From contig JADJEA010000024.1 of NCBI GenBank assembly GCA_016702415.1, forward strand, positions 124,001 to 188,000: a stretch of DNA of 64,000 bases, read 5' to 3'. Below are positions 8,835 to 18,982 of this stretch, piece by piece; the first letter of the stretch is position 1; each line of letters begins with the position of its first letter. Made by a program: the position numbers and the translations under genes. The notes below the pieces were generated by a model, which saw only the letters and a program-made list of their open reading frames with translations, ran no database searches and was not told where the DNA came from. This stretch comes from Nostocoides sp. (GTDB lineage: Bacteria > Actinomycetota > Actinomycetes > Actinomycetales > Dermatophilaceae).

Positions 8835-11559
8835 TCAGGTCAGCGTGCGCCGACCACCGTCCTTGCGTTTGGGTCGCTTCGTCACGGTGATGCTCGCGCC
8901 GAGGACCTGGATGCCACCGGGGTGGGCCACGACCGGGTTGAGTTCGAGCGAGGCGATCTCACTGAAGTCGTCCCCGAGCATGGACACCCGGCCGATGAGG
9001 TCGGCGAGGGCCCCCTTGTTGACTGCCGGGGCGCCCTTGTAGCCCCCGAGCAGGGGAGCCAGCCGGATCGACTCCATCAACTCCGTGACGTCGACATCGG
9101 TCATCGGTGGGATGCGATAGCCGAAGTCCTCGAGGATGTCGGTCGCATTGCCGGCGAGGCTGAAGCGGACCACCGGACCGAACAGCTTGTCCTCGGTCGA
9201 GGCGACGACGCAGGAGACACCCTGTCGCGCCATCCGCTGGACGACGAAGTGGTTGGCGTCGTAGACCGCGAGCGCCTCGGTCAGGGAGGCGAACGCGACC
9301 CGCATCGCGGCCTCGTCCTTGATGTCGATCCGCACCCCGGTCAGGACGGACTGGGCGCGCACCAGGGGCGAGGTGGACTTCAGGACGACGGGATAGCCGA
9401 GTTTCTCGGCCGCCTCGACGGCCTCGTCCGCGGTCAGGGCCGGGATCCGCGGCCAGAGGTCGATGCCGTATGCCGCGAGCAGGTGCTCCGCCTCGTCCTC
9501 GGTCAGGTCGCGCCCGTGGGGATCGTCGGCGAGGACCTGGTCGATGAGCGCCTCCGCGTCGAACCGGGCGATGCCCACCCGGTCGAGCAGCTGGCCCTTG
9601 TCCTTGCGGCGCCACTGGCCGTACCGTGTCGCCGCCGCGAGGGCCCGGGCGGCATCCTCGGGGGTGGAATAGCGGGAGTTCCCGCGCCGCACCTTCGCCG
9701 GGGCCCGCGGAGTCGCTCGGGCCACCCAGACCGATGGCGACCCCACCCTGACCGGCGATGACGCCGGAACTCGTCGTCACCCCGACGGCCCCGATGACGG
9801 TGGCGACACAGGTCTTGTCGCCGTCCGCGACCACATCGCGGATCCGGTCCAGCGCCTCCGGGCTGATCGGGTCGATCGGCGGGGTGAAGCACATGAACAC
9901 CGAGTCGACGTCGTCATTGCGCAGCATCTTGCGGACCGCCTTGGCGAAGTCCGACAGGTCCATGTGCGGCGGCACCGTGACGGGGTTCCCGGCGACGTCG
10001 AGCCCCCAACTTGCGATCGTCTCGGCAGCCAACTGGCACAGCTGGGCCGAGTTGCCGACGATGCCGACCCGAGGGCCGGCCGGCTGAGGTTGGTGGATGA
10101 GGATCTGGGCGACGTCGAACATCTGGTGGATGTTCTCGACGTGGATGACGCCTGCTTGGTTGAGCATTGCCGCGAAGGCCTCGGGCGCGACATCGGTCGA
10201 CCGGACGCGATGGCCCGGAGGTGCCCCGAATCGCGAGATGCCCGGCTTGATGACGATGACCGGCTTGACCAGCGCCAGTCGTCGGGCGATCCGCGAGAAC
10301 TTCCGCGGGTTCCCCATGGACTCGAGATAGAGGCCGACGGCGTGGGTGCGCGGGTCGTCCATCCAGAACTGCATGAGGTCGTTGCCGGAGACGTCGAGCC
10401 GGTTGCCGACCGAGGCGAAGGTGGAGATGCCGAGTTTGCGGCGGAAGGCGGATTGGAGGACCGCGATCCCGAGTGGTCCGCTCTGGGAGAAGAGGCCGAA
10501 GTGGCCCGCGCGCGGCAGGACTGGGCTCAGCGAGGCGTTGAGGCAGACGCCGGCATCGGTGTTGATGAGGCCGAAGGAGGTCGGCCCGACGACGCGCATC
10601 CCACTGTCCCGGGCCCGGCGCAGCACTTCGCGCTCGAGCTTGAGGCCGGCCTTTCCGGACTCGGCGAAGCCGGCGGAGACGATGACGAGCCCGTGGACGT
10701 GGGCGGCGGCGCAATCGTCGACGACCTCCAGCACACGGGCGGCCGGCACGGCGATGACGGCGAGATCGACCTGCTCGGGGATGTCACCGACGCGCGGATA
10801 GGTCGGGACCCCGAGGACGTCGCCGGGGTGAGGGTTGACGGCATACAACGATCCTTGGAAGCGCCCGTCCTGGGCGTGGCGCAGCAGGACGTGCCCGATA
10901 TGTCCCTCGGTGCGGCCCGCGCCGACGACGGCAACGACCTTGGGGGCCAGAAGGCGGGCGATGCTCAGGGATTCGGCGCGGTGCTCCCGGGAGAGGCGCA
11001 CCTCCTCCGACTTCGCCGTCGGCTCGATGTCGAAGTGCACCTGGACGATGCCGTCCTCGACCCGGCGCGAAATCGAATAGCCCGCGTCGGAGAAGACCTT
11101 GAGCATCTTGGTGTTCTGGGGCAGGACCTCGGCGGAGAAGCTGAGCAGCCCCTCCTCCAGCCCGATGGCGGCGAGATGCTCCAGGAGCACCGAGCCGATC
11201 CCCTTGCCCTGGTGGTGGTCGGAGACGTTGAAGGCGACCTCGGCGTCGGTCGGCGTGATCCGGTCGTAGCGGCCGATCCCGATGATCGCGCCGCGGTGGG
11301 TGGCCACGAGCGCCACCCGGTCCTCATAGTCGACGTGCGTGAAGCGATAGAGGTCACGGTCGCTGAGTTGCTTCAGCGGGGCGAAGAACCGCAGATAGAT
11401 CGACTCGTCGGACTGACCGGCATGGAACTTCGTGATCCCCTCGGCGTCCTCGGGCACGATCGGGCGGATGTGGGCGACGCTGCCGTCCCGAAGGACGACA
11501 TCGGCTTCCCATTCGACGGGATACTCTCTGGCCACAGTGGCGACAGCCATAAGATCCAT
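8835..11559 (-). pseudogene. bifunctional GNAT acetyltransferase / acyl-CoA ligase (NDP-forming type), frameshifted
   Basis: A Pat-like protein: an N-terminal GNAT acetyltransferase (about residues 15-175, acetyl-CoA loop DHHQGKGIGSVLLEHL), then a CoA-binding Rossmann domain (VVGAGRTEGHIGHVLLRHAQ), a succinyl-CoA-ligase-like domain and a C-terminal ATP-grasp domain (GYPVVLKSTSPLV, ASLELNPVVAHPGG). Such proteins acetylate lysines of acyl-CoA synthetases. The reading frame changes at 9699-9708, in a run of four G followed by three C. The span of 2725 bases is one more than a multiple of three; removing one base joins the sequence smoothly before AKVRRGNSRYSTPEDAARAL and gives about 907 residues. 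ATG at 11550 is an alternative start. Probably a sequencing error, otherwise the ATP-grasp domain is lost. Confidence 0.85.
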
Positions 11560-11599
11560 GGTCTCATCCGGCCCGCCGATCCTTGGCAGACTCACCCGA

Positions 11600-12376
11600 G
11601 TGACGTATGCCGCTCTGGTCCGCACCCGCCGGATGACGCGCCGGTTCGCGCCGCTCCCCCAGGTGCCCACCGCTGTCGTCGCCGACCTGCTCGACCTCGC
11701 CTCCCGGGCCCCGAGCGCCGGAAACACGCAGGCCACCGACTATGTCGTACTCCAGGACCGGGAGGATCGGGACCGCTTCTGGGCGGCGGCCACCCCCGCC
11801 CCCGGGACCCATCGCCACTCCCCCGAGGTGATCCGCGCGACGTCACCGGAGGCGGTCCCATTGCCCCCGGGTGCGCTGGCCGGGGGTGCGTCCGGTGAGC
11901 ATCCTCACGTCGGCGAGCCCTCGTCCGGAGTCGGCTGGCGCGCCGGGGTCTGCGCGGCCCCGACCCTGATCCTCTGCCTCGCGGACGAACCCGCCTACCG
12001 GCGCCGGTATGCCGAACCCGACAAGGGCGGCATACCACCGGGTGCGCAGGACTGGCCGATCCCCTACTGGCTCACCGACACCGCGATGGGGGCGATGGTC
12101 CTCCTCCTCGGTGCCCACGACGCCGGTCTCGGCGCGCTCTTCTTCGGCATCCCCGGACCGCGCCACGACGCGGTGCGGGAGGCGTTCGGCATACCGCCGC
12201 ACCGGGCGCTGGTGGGGGTCATCGCGCTCGGTCACCAGGCCCGGCGGGTACGTAGCCCGTCACTACGCCGGCGCCGGCGACGCGGGCCGGAGGTCACGCA
12301 TTGGGGCCGCTTCGGCGTGGTCACCCCGCCGCCGTCGTCCCCGTCGGAGACAATGCCGGGCAAGCCCACGTCCTGA
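11600..12376 (+). CDS. nitroreductase family protein
   Basis: A 258-residue FMN-dependent oxidoreductase of the nitroreductase superfamily. The phosphate-binding start RTRRMTRRFAPLPQVP and the flavin segment LASRAPSAGNTQATDYVVLQD are clear, as is the dimer/FMN region YWLTDTAMGAMVLLLGAHDAGLGALFFG. A Gly/Pro/Ala-rich insertion of about 45 residues follows the first third. The start is the GTG at 11600, 40 bases from the divergent acetyltransferase start at 11559. The substrate is unknown. The basic, Pro-rich tail is atypical. Confidence 0.85.
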   Translation: MTYAALVRTRRMTRRFAPLPQVPTAVVADLLDLASRAPSAGNTQATDYVVLQDREDRDRFWAAATPAPGTHRHSPEVIRATSPEAVPLPPGALAGGASGEHPHVGEPSSGVGWRAGVCAAPTLILCLADEPAYRRRYAEPDKGGIPPGAQDWPIPYWLTDTAMGAMVLLLGAHDAGLGALFFGIPGPRHDAVREAFGIPPHRALVGVIALGHQARRVRSPSLRRRRRRGPEVTHWGRFGVVTPPPSSPSETMPGKPTS

Positions 12377-12420
12377 CCGCGCCGGAGTCTCCGGTGCCGG
12401 CGCCCCGAGGAGGCACATCC

Positions 12421-14865
12421 ATGGCCCGCCAGGGAAGCGGCGACCCCACGCCGCCCGACGACGGCCAGGTCGTCGATATCGACGTTAGCGAGGAGATGCG
12501 CAACGCCTTCCTCGAATATTCGGTCTCGGTTATCCACTCCCGCGCCCTGCCCGATGCCCGGGACGGCCTGAAGCCGGTCCAACGGCGCATCCTCTTCTCG
12601 ATGCACGAACTCGGGCTGCGGCCCGACCGGGGCCACGTCAAGTCCAGCCGGGTCGTCGGCGACGTCATGGGCAAGTACCACCCCCACGGCGACCAGGCGA
12701 TCTATGACGCCTTGGTGCGCCTGGCCCAGCCGTTCACCCTGCGGATGCCGCTCGTCGACGGGCACGGCAATTTCGGCTCGCTCGACGCGGGTCCCGCGGC
12801 GGCGAGATATACCGAGGCCAGGCTCGCGCAAGCGGCGATGCTCATGGTGACCGGGCTGGATGAGGACACGGTCGACCTCGTCCCCAACTATGACGACCAG
12901 TTCCTCCAGCCGGGGGTGCTGCCCGCGGCCTACCCCAACCTCCTGGTCAACGGCGCCAGCGGTATCGCCGTCGGGATGGCGACGTCGATGCCGCCACACA
13001 ATCTCGTCGAGGTCGTCAGCGCGGCCCGGCATCTCATCGCCCACCCGGAGGCGACCCTCGACGATCTCATGCGCTTCGTGCCGGGGCCGGACTTCCCCGA
13101 GGGCGGGACGATCGTCGGCCTCGACGGGATCCGGGAGGCGTACGCCACCGGCCGCGGAAGCTTCAAGACCCGGGCAACCACCCGCATCGAGAAATTGACC
13201 CCGCGCAAGATGGGGATCGTCGTCACCGAATTGCCCTATCTCATCGGCGTCGAAAAGGTCGTCGAGAAGATCAAGGATCTCGTCACCGCCAAGCGACTGA
13301 CCGGGATCAGCAATCTCGTCGACCTGACCGACCGCAAGAATGGCACCCGGCTCGTCGTCGAGATCAAGAACGGCTTCAACCCCGAGGCTGTGCTCGCCCA
13401 GCTCTATCGCCTCACCCCGATGGAGGATTCCTTCGGGATCAACAATGTCGCCCTCGTCGGGGGCCAGCCGCGCACGCTCGGGCTGAAGGACCTGCTCCAG
13501 GTCTTCGTCGACTTTCGCGTCGACGTGGTGCGGCGGCGCACGGCATACCGCTTGGCACGGCGGGAGGAGCGAGTCCACCTGGTCGAAGGGCTGCTCATCG
13601 CGATCCTCGACATCGACGAGGTCATCCAGGTGATCCGCTCCTCCGACGACACCGCGATGGCACGGGCCCGGTTGATGTCGGTCTTCGACCTCTCCCAGGC
13701 CCAAGCGGACTACATCCTCGAACTCCAGTTGCGCCGCCTGACGAAGTTCTCCCGGATCGAGTTGGAGGCCGAGCGCGATCGGTTGCACCAGGAGATCGCC
13801 GAGCTCAGGGCGCTGCTGGAGGACAAGGGTCTGCTGCGCGGCCTCGTCTCGAGCGAACTCGCCGAGGTCGCCAAGGCCCATGGGACCCCCCGCCGGACCA
13901 TCCTCCTCGAATCCGCGGGTGTGCCCGCGACGAGCGCTCCGTTGGAGGTCGCCGACGATCCGTGCTGGGTCCTGCTCTCCTCGACCGGGCTGCTCGCCCG
14001 CACCGCCGGGGCCGATCCGATCCCGACGGACGGGCCCCGGGCCAAGCACGATGCCATCATCGGGGCGGTCCGCACCACGGCGCGCGGCCAACTCGCCGCG
14101 GTGACGACCCGTGGCCGTATGCTGCGCCTCTCCGCCCTCGAACTGCCCACCCTCCCCCCGACCGCCGGGGCCCCGAACCTCTCCGGCGGGACCCCGATCA
14201 CGGCATACGTCCAACTCGGGCGGGACGAACGCGTCCTGACGATCTGCGCGATCGGGCCCGATGGTCCTAGCCTGGCCTTGGGGACCGCGCTCGGCGTTGT
14301 CAAACGGGTGGTCCCGGATTATCCGGTCGGACGGACCGACTGGGAGATCGTGGCATTGAGAGAAGGCGACGAGGTGGTCGGAGCCGTGGAACTGTCCCGT
14401 GAGAGTGACGACCTTGTTTTCCTCAGCGCCCAGGCGCAGCTCTTGCGATTCCCGGCGTCGACGGTCCGGCCCCAGGGCAGATCGGCTGCGGGAATGGCCG
14501 GAATCCGGCTCGCCGCCGGCGACCGGGTGCTCTTCTTCGGAGCCGTCGACCCCGATGCCGACGCGATCGTCGTCACCGCCTCGGGGACCTCGGCCGCCCT
14601 CCCCGGGACCCAGCCGGGTGCCATCAAGGCGACGCCGTATGCCGAGTACCCCCCCAAGGGACGCGGCACCGGCGGGGTCCGGGCCCACCGCTTCCTCAAG
14701 GGGGAGGACACCCTCGTCCTCGCCTGGGCGGGCGGGGTGCCGGCGCGCGCCAGTGGCGCCAATGGCGTCGCCCTCGACCTGCCGCCCGCGACCGGCCGAC
14801 GGGACGGATCGGGAACCCCGGGCAAGACGGTCATCGGGGCCATCGCGGGACCGGTGCGGACATGA
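12421..14865 (+). CDS. parC: DNA topoisomerase IV subunit A
   Basis: The breakage-reunion subunit of a type IIA topoisomerase, 814 residues. It acts with ParE, encoded convergently at 16438-18555, to decatenate and relax DNA. Conserved features are RALPDARDGLKPVQRRIL (41-58), the quinolone-pocket segment VMGKYHPHGDQAIYDAL (82-98), catalytic Tyr130 in AAARYTEARL, a coiled-coil region, and a C-terminal beta-pinwheel. No strong gyrase GyrA-box is visible, which favours ParC over GyrA. The residue equivalent to E. coli GyrA Ser83 is Gln92. Its ATG lies 44 bases after the nitroreductase stop, and its TGA overlaps the ATG of the LacI gene. Confidence 0.93.
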   Translation: MARQGSGDPTPPDDGQVVDIDVSEEMRNAFLEYSVSVIHSRALPDARDGLKPVQRRILFSMHELGLRPDRGHVKSSRVVGDVMGKYHPHGDQAIYDALVRLAQPFTLRMPLVDGHGNFGSLDAGPAAARYTEARLAQAAMLMVTGLDEDTVDLVPNYDDQFLQPGVLPAAYPNLLVNGASGIAVGMATSMPPHNLVEVVSAARHLIAHPEATLDDLMRFVPGPDFPEGGTIVGLDGIREAYATGRGSFKTRATTRIEKLTPRKMGIVVTELPYLIGVEKVVEKIKDLVTAKRLTGISNLVDLTDRKNGTRLVVEIKNGFNPEAVLAQLYRLTPMEDSFGINNVALVGGQPRTLGLKDLLQVFVDFRVDVVRRRTAYRLARREERVHLVEGLLIAILDIDEVIQVIRSSDDTAMARARLMSVFDLSQAQADYILELQLRRLTKFSRIELEAERDRLHQEIAELRALLEDKGLLRGLVSSELAEVAKAHGTPRRTILLESAGVPATSAPLEVADDPCWVLLSSTGLLARTAGADPIPTDGPRAKHDAIIGAVRTTARGQLAAVTTRGRMLRLSALELPTLPPTAGAPNLSGGTPITAYVQLGRDERVLTICAIGPDGPSLALGTALGVVKRVVPDYPVGRTDWEIVALREGDEVVGAVELSRESDDLVFLSAQAQLLRFPASTVRPQGRSAAGMAGIRLAAGDRVLFFGAVDPDADAIVVTASGTSAALPGTQPGAIKATPYAEYPPKGRGTGGVRAHRFLKGEDTLVLAWAGGVPARASGANGVALDLPPATGRRDGSGTPGKTVIGAIAGPVRT

Positions 14866-15875
14866 CCACCATCGCCGACGTCGCCGCCCTCGCCGGGGTC
14901 TCGGTCGCCACCGTCTCCCGGACCCTCCACGGGTCGGCGCGGGTCGACCCACGAACCCGCGAGAAGGTCCGAGCGGCCGCGGCGGCGCTCAATTACGTCG
15001 CCTCCCCCACCGCGATGTCGCTGGCGTCGGGTCGGACCAATGTCGTGGCCGTCGTCGCGCCGCTGATGAGCCGGTGGTTCTTCGCCACGATCGTCGTGAC
15101 GATCGAGCAGGAGTTGCGCAAGCAGGGCTATCACGCTCTCTTGATCATCCTCGAAGGGGAGGGTGAGGACAGCGGTATGCGCATGGAGATGTTCGCCAAG
15201 CGCGTCGACGGAATCCTCTCCCTCAACGTCCGCCCCTCCCCCGCCGAACTCGCCATGCTCGAGCGCCTGCGCCTGCCGATCGTCGCTGTCGGTATGCCGC
15301 TCGGCCGCTGGCCGCGCGTCCACATCGACGATGCCGCCGCGGTCCGCTCCGCCGTGGAGCATCTCGTATCCCTCGGACACCGCGACATCGGCTATGTCGG
15401 CACCTCCGACATCTCGTATGCCCATATGTCGACCCCGAGCGTGCGGGTCGAGGCTTTCCACGCGGCAATCGACGAGTCGGGGTTGACGCCGCACCCGGAG
15501 TGGGCGATCGCCTCCGAGTGGACCGCCGACGCCGCGGCGCGCCGCGTCGAGCAGATCCTGCGTGCCGAGCACCGCCCCACGGCGATCCTCGCCGCCTCCG
15601 ACGAGATGGCCGTCGGCGTGATCGGGGCCGCGCGGTGGATCGGGCTGGAGATCCCCGACGACGTGTCGGTGATGGGCATCGACGATCACACCTTCGCGGC
15701 CGTGCTCGGGCTCACGACCATTCACCAGGACGTGCGCGCCCAGGGTCGCGCCGCAGTGGCGCTCCTCGTGTCCGCGATGCGCGGCGAGACCCCCACGACC
15801 CCGGACGTCGAGATCCCGACCTATCTCATCGCTCGTGAGACGACGGCACCACTCGCCCCCACCGACGCGACCTGA
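14862..15875 (+). CDS. LacI family transcriptional regulator
   Basis: A 337-residue repressor with the classic N-terminal helix-turn-helix TTIADVAALAGVSVATVSRTLHG, the hinge helix (SPTAMSLASGRTN) and a periplasmic-binding-like sugar-sensing domain. The effector and target operon are unknown, and no sugar genes adjoin. The start ATG lies within the parC stop (ATGA overlap), so translation is coupled to topoisomerase IV subunit A, which is an odd pairing. The gene is followed by an IS3 remnant. Confidence 0.92.
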   Translation: MTTIADVAALAGVSVATVSRTLHGSARVDPRTREKVRAAAAALNYVASPTAMSLASGRTNVVAVVAPLMSRWFFATIVVTIEQELRKQGYHALLIILEGEGEDSGMRMEMFAKRVDGILSLNVRPSPAELAMLERLRLPIVAVGMPLGRWPRVHIDDAAAVRSAVEHLVSLGHRDIGYVGTSDISYAHMSTPSVRVEAFHAAIDESGLTPHPEWAIASEWTADAAARRVEQILRAEHRPTAILAASDEMAVGVIGAARWIGLEIPDDVSVMGIDDHTFAAVLGLTTIHQDVRAQGRAAVALLVSAMRGETPTTPDVEIPTYLIARETTAPLAPTDAT

Positions 15876-15949
15876 GGCACCTGAGCATCCGCCCTCATGC
15901 TCTCTCGGCCTGCCCACTCGAGGTACTGACCATGGCTCGGTCACCGGTC

Positions 15950-16300
15950 GCAATGGGCGGCGATCGGTGGACTCCTTCCCCGACCGGTTCGGCTCCCTCG
16001 ACGACGCCCGCGGCTTCCTGGCCGCGTTCGTGACTTACTACAACACCATGCACCGGCACTCCGAGATCGGGCTGCACACCCCGGCCAGCGTCCACGACGG
16101 CACCTGGCGCGCCATCGGCGCCCGCCGCCAACAGACCCTCGACCACGCCCACGCCACCCACCCCGACCGCTTCCGACGCGGACGACCACGAACACCACAA
16201 CTACCCAAAGAGGCCTGGATCAACCGACCCACCATCGAAACCAAAATCGACACAGGCAAAACCGCCTGACTGTCTCAAGAAGGTTGACAACTTCCGCTGC
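15950..16300 (+). mobile_element. remnant of an IS3-family insertion sequence (3' end)
   Basis: Only the 3' part of an IS3-type transposase gene and the downstream terminal region remain. Just after the transposase stop, the bases TGTCTCAAGAAGGTTGACA (16272-16290) resemble the terminal inverted repeat of IS3-group elements. No left end or OrfA is seen; the left boundary is uncertain. The remnant sits between the LacI gene and the end of parE. Confidence 0.65.
15970..16269 (+). pseudogene. truncated IS3-family transposase (OrfB C-terminus)
   Basis: About 99 codons of the end of an rve-type integrase domain. The string FVTYYNTMHRHSEIGLHTP includes the region of the catalytic Glu of IS3 OrfB proteins, followed by ASVHDGTW and a basic tail. 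The full-length protein would be near 300-400 residues, so the N-terminal DNA-binding part and the first two catalytic Asp are missing. No in-frame start with a ribosome site is apparent. It is inactive. Confidence 0.85.
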
Positions 16301-16437
16301 TCGATACAGCCATGATCACCGAGGTCACGGGCCCTACCGCGTCACCGCGAAGGACCGGCGTGCCCGGTCGAAATTGAAGAGCCGTCAAAGTCCGAAGAGC
16401 CCCCAACGCGGCGGCCCCGTGATCGCATCGGCCACCC

Positions 16438-18555
16438 TCAGGCGTCGATGCGCTCCCGATCCAGCCGGGCAGAACCGGCGACGATGAAGTCGCGGCGAGG
16501 CGCGACCTCATTGCCCATGAGCATCTCGAAGGTCAGCCCGGCATTGGCGGCATCCTCGACCGTGACCCGGCGCAGGGTCCGGCGGGTCGGGTCCATGGTC
16601 GTCTCGGCGAGCTGGTCGGCATCCATCTCCCCCAGGCCCTTATAGCGCTGCATCGGCTGCTTGATCGTGCGCCCCCGCTTGGTCAGCGTGGCAACCGCCT
16701 GGCGCATCTGCCCCTCGGAATAGGTGTAGATCAGCTCGTTCGGCTTGCTGCCGGGGTTGACCACCTCGATCCGGTGGAGGGGAGGGACCGCGGCATACAA
16801 CCGCCCGGCCTCGACCAACGGGCGCATATAGCGGAAGAACAGGGTGATCAGGAGGGTGCGGATGTGGGCGCCGTCGACGTCGGCGTCGGTCATGATGATG
16901 ACCTTGCCGTAGCGCGCCGAGTCGAGATCGAAGGTCCGCCCGGACCCGGCGCCGATGACCTGGAGGATGGCCGCGCACTCGGCATTCTTGAGGGTGTCGG
17001 CGACGGACGCCTTCTGGACATTGAGGATCTTGCCGCGAATCGGTAGCAGCGCCTGGAACTCGCTCGACCGGGCGAGCTTCGCGGTGCCGAGCGCGCTGTC
17101 GCCCTCGACGATGAACAACTCCGTCCGGTGCGTGTCATTGCTGCGGCAGTCGGCGAGCTTGGCCGGCAGGGTCGAGGACTCCAGGGCGTTCTTGGCGCGC
17201 TGGGTCTCCTTGTGCAGGCGGGCCGAGATCCGGGACTTCATCTCGGAGACGACCTTCTCGAGCAGGAGATCGGCCTGCTGCTTCTTGCCGCGCTCCGGCC
17301 GCTCGAAGCGGTCGGTCAGCTCCTGTTCGACGATCCGCGCGACGATCGCCCGCACCGCCGGGGTGCCGAGGACTTCCTTGGTCTGCCCCTCGAACTGCGG
17401 CTCGGCGAGGCGGACGGTGACCACGGCCGTAAGCCCGGCGAGGATGTCGTCCTTGTCGACCTTGTCGTTGCCGACCTTGAGCTTGCGCGCATTGACCTCG
17501 AGTTGGCGGCGGAAGACCTTCAGGAGGGCCTGATCGAAGCCCATGATGTGGGTGCCACCCTTGGGCGTGGCGATGATGTTGACGAAGCTCGCGACGACCG
17601 TGTCGAACCCGGTGCCCCACCGCAGCGCGATGTCGACGCCGCAGTCGCGGGTGACATCGGTGGCAGTCATGTGCCCACGACCGTCGAGCACCGGGACGGT
17701 CTCGACGAACTGCGCGTTGCCCTGGATGCGCCAGACGTCGGTCACGGGCGCGTCGGTGGCGAGGAACTCGGCGAACTCGCTGATGCCCCCCTCGTGGTGG
17801 AACACCTCCTCGTGCGGCCCGTCGACCCCCAGGGTGCCGGGCAACCGCCGCTCGTCGCGGATGAGGATGGTCAGGCCGGGCACGAGGAAGGACGTCTGGC
17901 GCGCCCGGGCGCGCAGCGCCTCGTCGTCGAACTGGGCGTCCTTGACGAAGATCTGCCGGTCGGCCCAGTAGCGGACCCGGGTGCCCGTGCGGGCCCGGGG
18001 CACCTTGCCGATGGTCCGCAGGGTCGGAGTGTCCTCGTATGCCGTGAACACCCCCTCGGGGTCGGGTCCGGTCGCCGGATCGGTGAAGGTCCCCGGCTCG
18101 CCTCGCCGGAAGCTCATCGCGTGGGTCACCCCGCCGCGGTCGACCTCGACGTCGAGCCGCGCGCTCAGGGCGTTGACGACCGAGGCCCCGACCCCGTGGA
18201 GCCCGCCGGAGGCGGTGTAGGAGCCGCCACCGAACTTCCCCCCGGCGTGGAGTTTGGTGTAGACGACCTCGACCCCGGTAAGCCCGGTCCGAGGCTCGGT
18301 GTCGACCGGCACCCCGCGCCCGTTGTCGCGCACTTCCACCGACCCGTCGGCGTGGAGGAGCACCTCGATGCGGTCGCAGTGGCCGCCCAAGGCCTCGTCG
18401 ACGGAGTTGTCGATGATCTCCCACAGGCAGTGCATGAGGCCACGACCGTCGGTGGACCCGATATACATCCCCGGGCGTTTGCGAACGGCCTCCAGGCCCT
18501 CGAGGACCTGGAGGTGATGGGCGGTATAGCTGGTCTCTCGTCCGGTGGGCGGCAC
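16438..18555 (-). CDS. parE: DNA topoisomerase IV subunit B
   Basis: The ATPase subunit of topoisomerase IV, 705 residues, partner of ParC. The GHKL ATP-binding site shows EIIDNSVDEAL, DNGRGVPVD and GLHGVGASVVNALS in the first 140 residues. The transducer domain follows, and the TOPRIM domain carries FIVEGDSALG and MTDADVDGAHIRTLL with metal-binding acids. The C-terminus has QRYKGLGEM. It converges on parC with the LacI gene and IS remnant between them, so the two subunits are not in one operon here. The divergent neighbour is a small DUF7455 gene. Confidence 0.94.
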   Translation of the reverse strand: MPPTGRETSYTAHHLQVLEGLEAVRKRPGMYIGSTDGRGLMHCLWEIIDNSVDEALGGHCDRIEVLLHADGSVEVRDNGRGVPVDTEPRTGLTGVEVVYTKLHAGGKFGGGSYTASGGLHGVGASVVNALSARLDVEVDRGGVTHAMSFRRGEPGTFTDPATGPDPEGVFTAYEDTPTLRTIGKVPRARTGTRVRYWADRQIFVKDAQFDDEALRARARQTSFLVPGLTILIRDERRLPGTLGVDGPHEEVFHHEGGISEFAEFLATDAPVTDVWRIQGNAQFVETVPVLDGRGHMTATDVTRDCGVDIALRWGTGFDTVVASFVNIIATPKGGTHIMGFDQALLKVFRRQLEVNARKLKVGNDKVDKDDILAGLTAVVTVRLAEPQFEGQTKEVLGTPAVRAIVARIVEQELTDRFERPERGKKQQADLLLEKVVSEMKSRISARLHKETQRAKNALESSTLPAKLADCRSNDTHRTELFIVEGDSALGTAKLARSSEFQALLPIRGKILNVQKASVADTLKNAECAAILQVIGAGSGRTFDLDSARYGKVIIMTDADVDGAHIRTLLITLFFRYMRPLVEAGRLYAAVPPLHRIEVVNPGSKPNELIYTYSEGQMRQAVATLTKRGRTIKQPMQRYKGLGEMDADQLAETTMDPTRRTLRRVTVEDAANAGLTFEMLMGNEVAPRRDFIVAGSARLDRERIDA

Positions 18556-18763
18556 CCGCGGGTTCCTTCCGTCATGTGGTCAGCCGTCACCGTAACTCGC
18601 GACACCGACAGCCTGACGCAGGGCGCGCGGTCGGCCCGGGAGAGGTGCCTTGCGGCCGGGAAGCTTCCGACGTGCTTGACTGTTGCAACCGGAGCCGACG
18701 CCCAGGCGTCCAGGAGATGGACCGACGAGGCGGCCCCTCGGCATACAGAGAGAAGGTAGTCAC

Positions 18764-18982
18764 GTGACCCCGGTGCTGGACACCCCCCTGACCGCAGCCG
18801 ACCGCTGCGACCGTTGTGGCGCCCAGGCCTACGTCCGCGCCCGCCTCCACGCCGGTGGCGAGTTGCTGTTCTGCCTGCACCACTCCAAGGAGCATCTCCC
18901 CAAGCTGCGCGACCTCGCCGACATCGACGACGAGACCTCGCGCCTGATCGAGACGCCCGCCTTCACCGGCCCCCAGGGGTGA
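18764..18982 (+). CDS. DUF7455 small zinc-binding protein
   Basis: A 72-residue protein starting at GTG 18764, with GAGAGAAGGT as the upstream ribosome site. It has ADRCDRCGAQAYVRARL and, 20 residues on, LLFCLHHSKEH, giving a Cys2-Cys/His zinc-ribbon-like pattern. Such DUF7455 genes commonly lie divergent to parE in Actinobacteria, as here. Its stop overlaps the GTG start of the next gene (GTGA). The function is unknown. Confidence 0.82.
   Translation: MTPVLDTPLTAADRCDRCGAQAYVRARLHAGGELLFCLHHSKEHLPKLRDLADIDDETSRLIETPAFTGPQG

Noticed and set aside
12232..14952. Long open frame of about 900 codons antisense to parC
   Set aside because: High-GC codon bias of parC opens this frame; it has no family features, while parC has all topoisomerase motifs.
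17128..18759. Long open frame of about 540 codons antisense to parE
   Set aside because: A shadow of parE: low-complexity composition and no recognisable domain.
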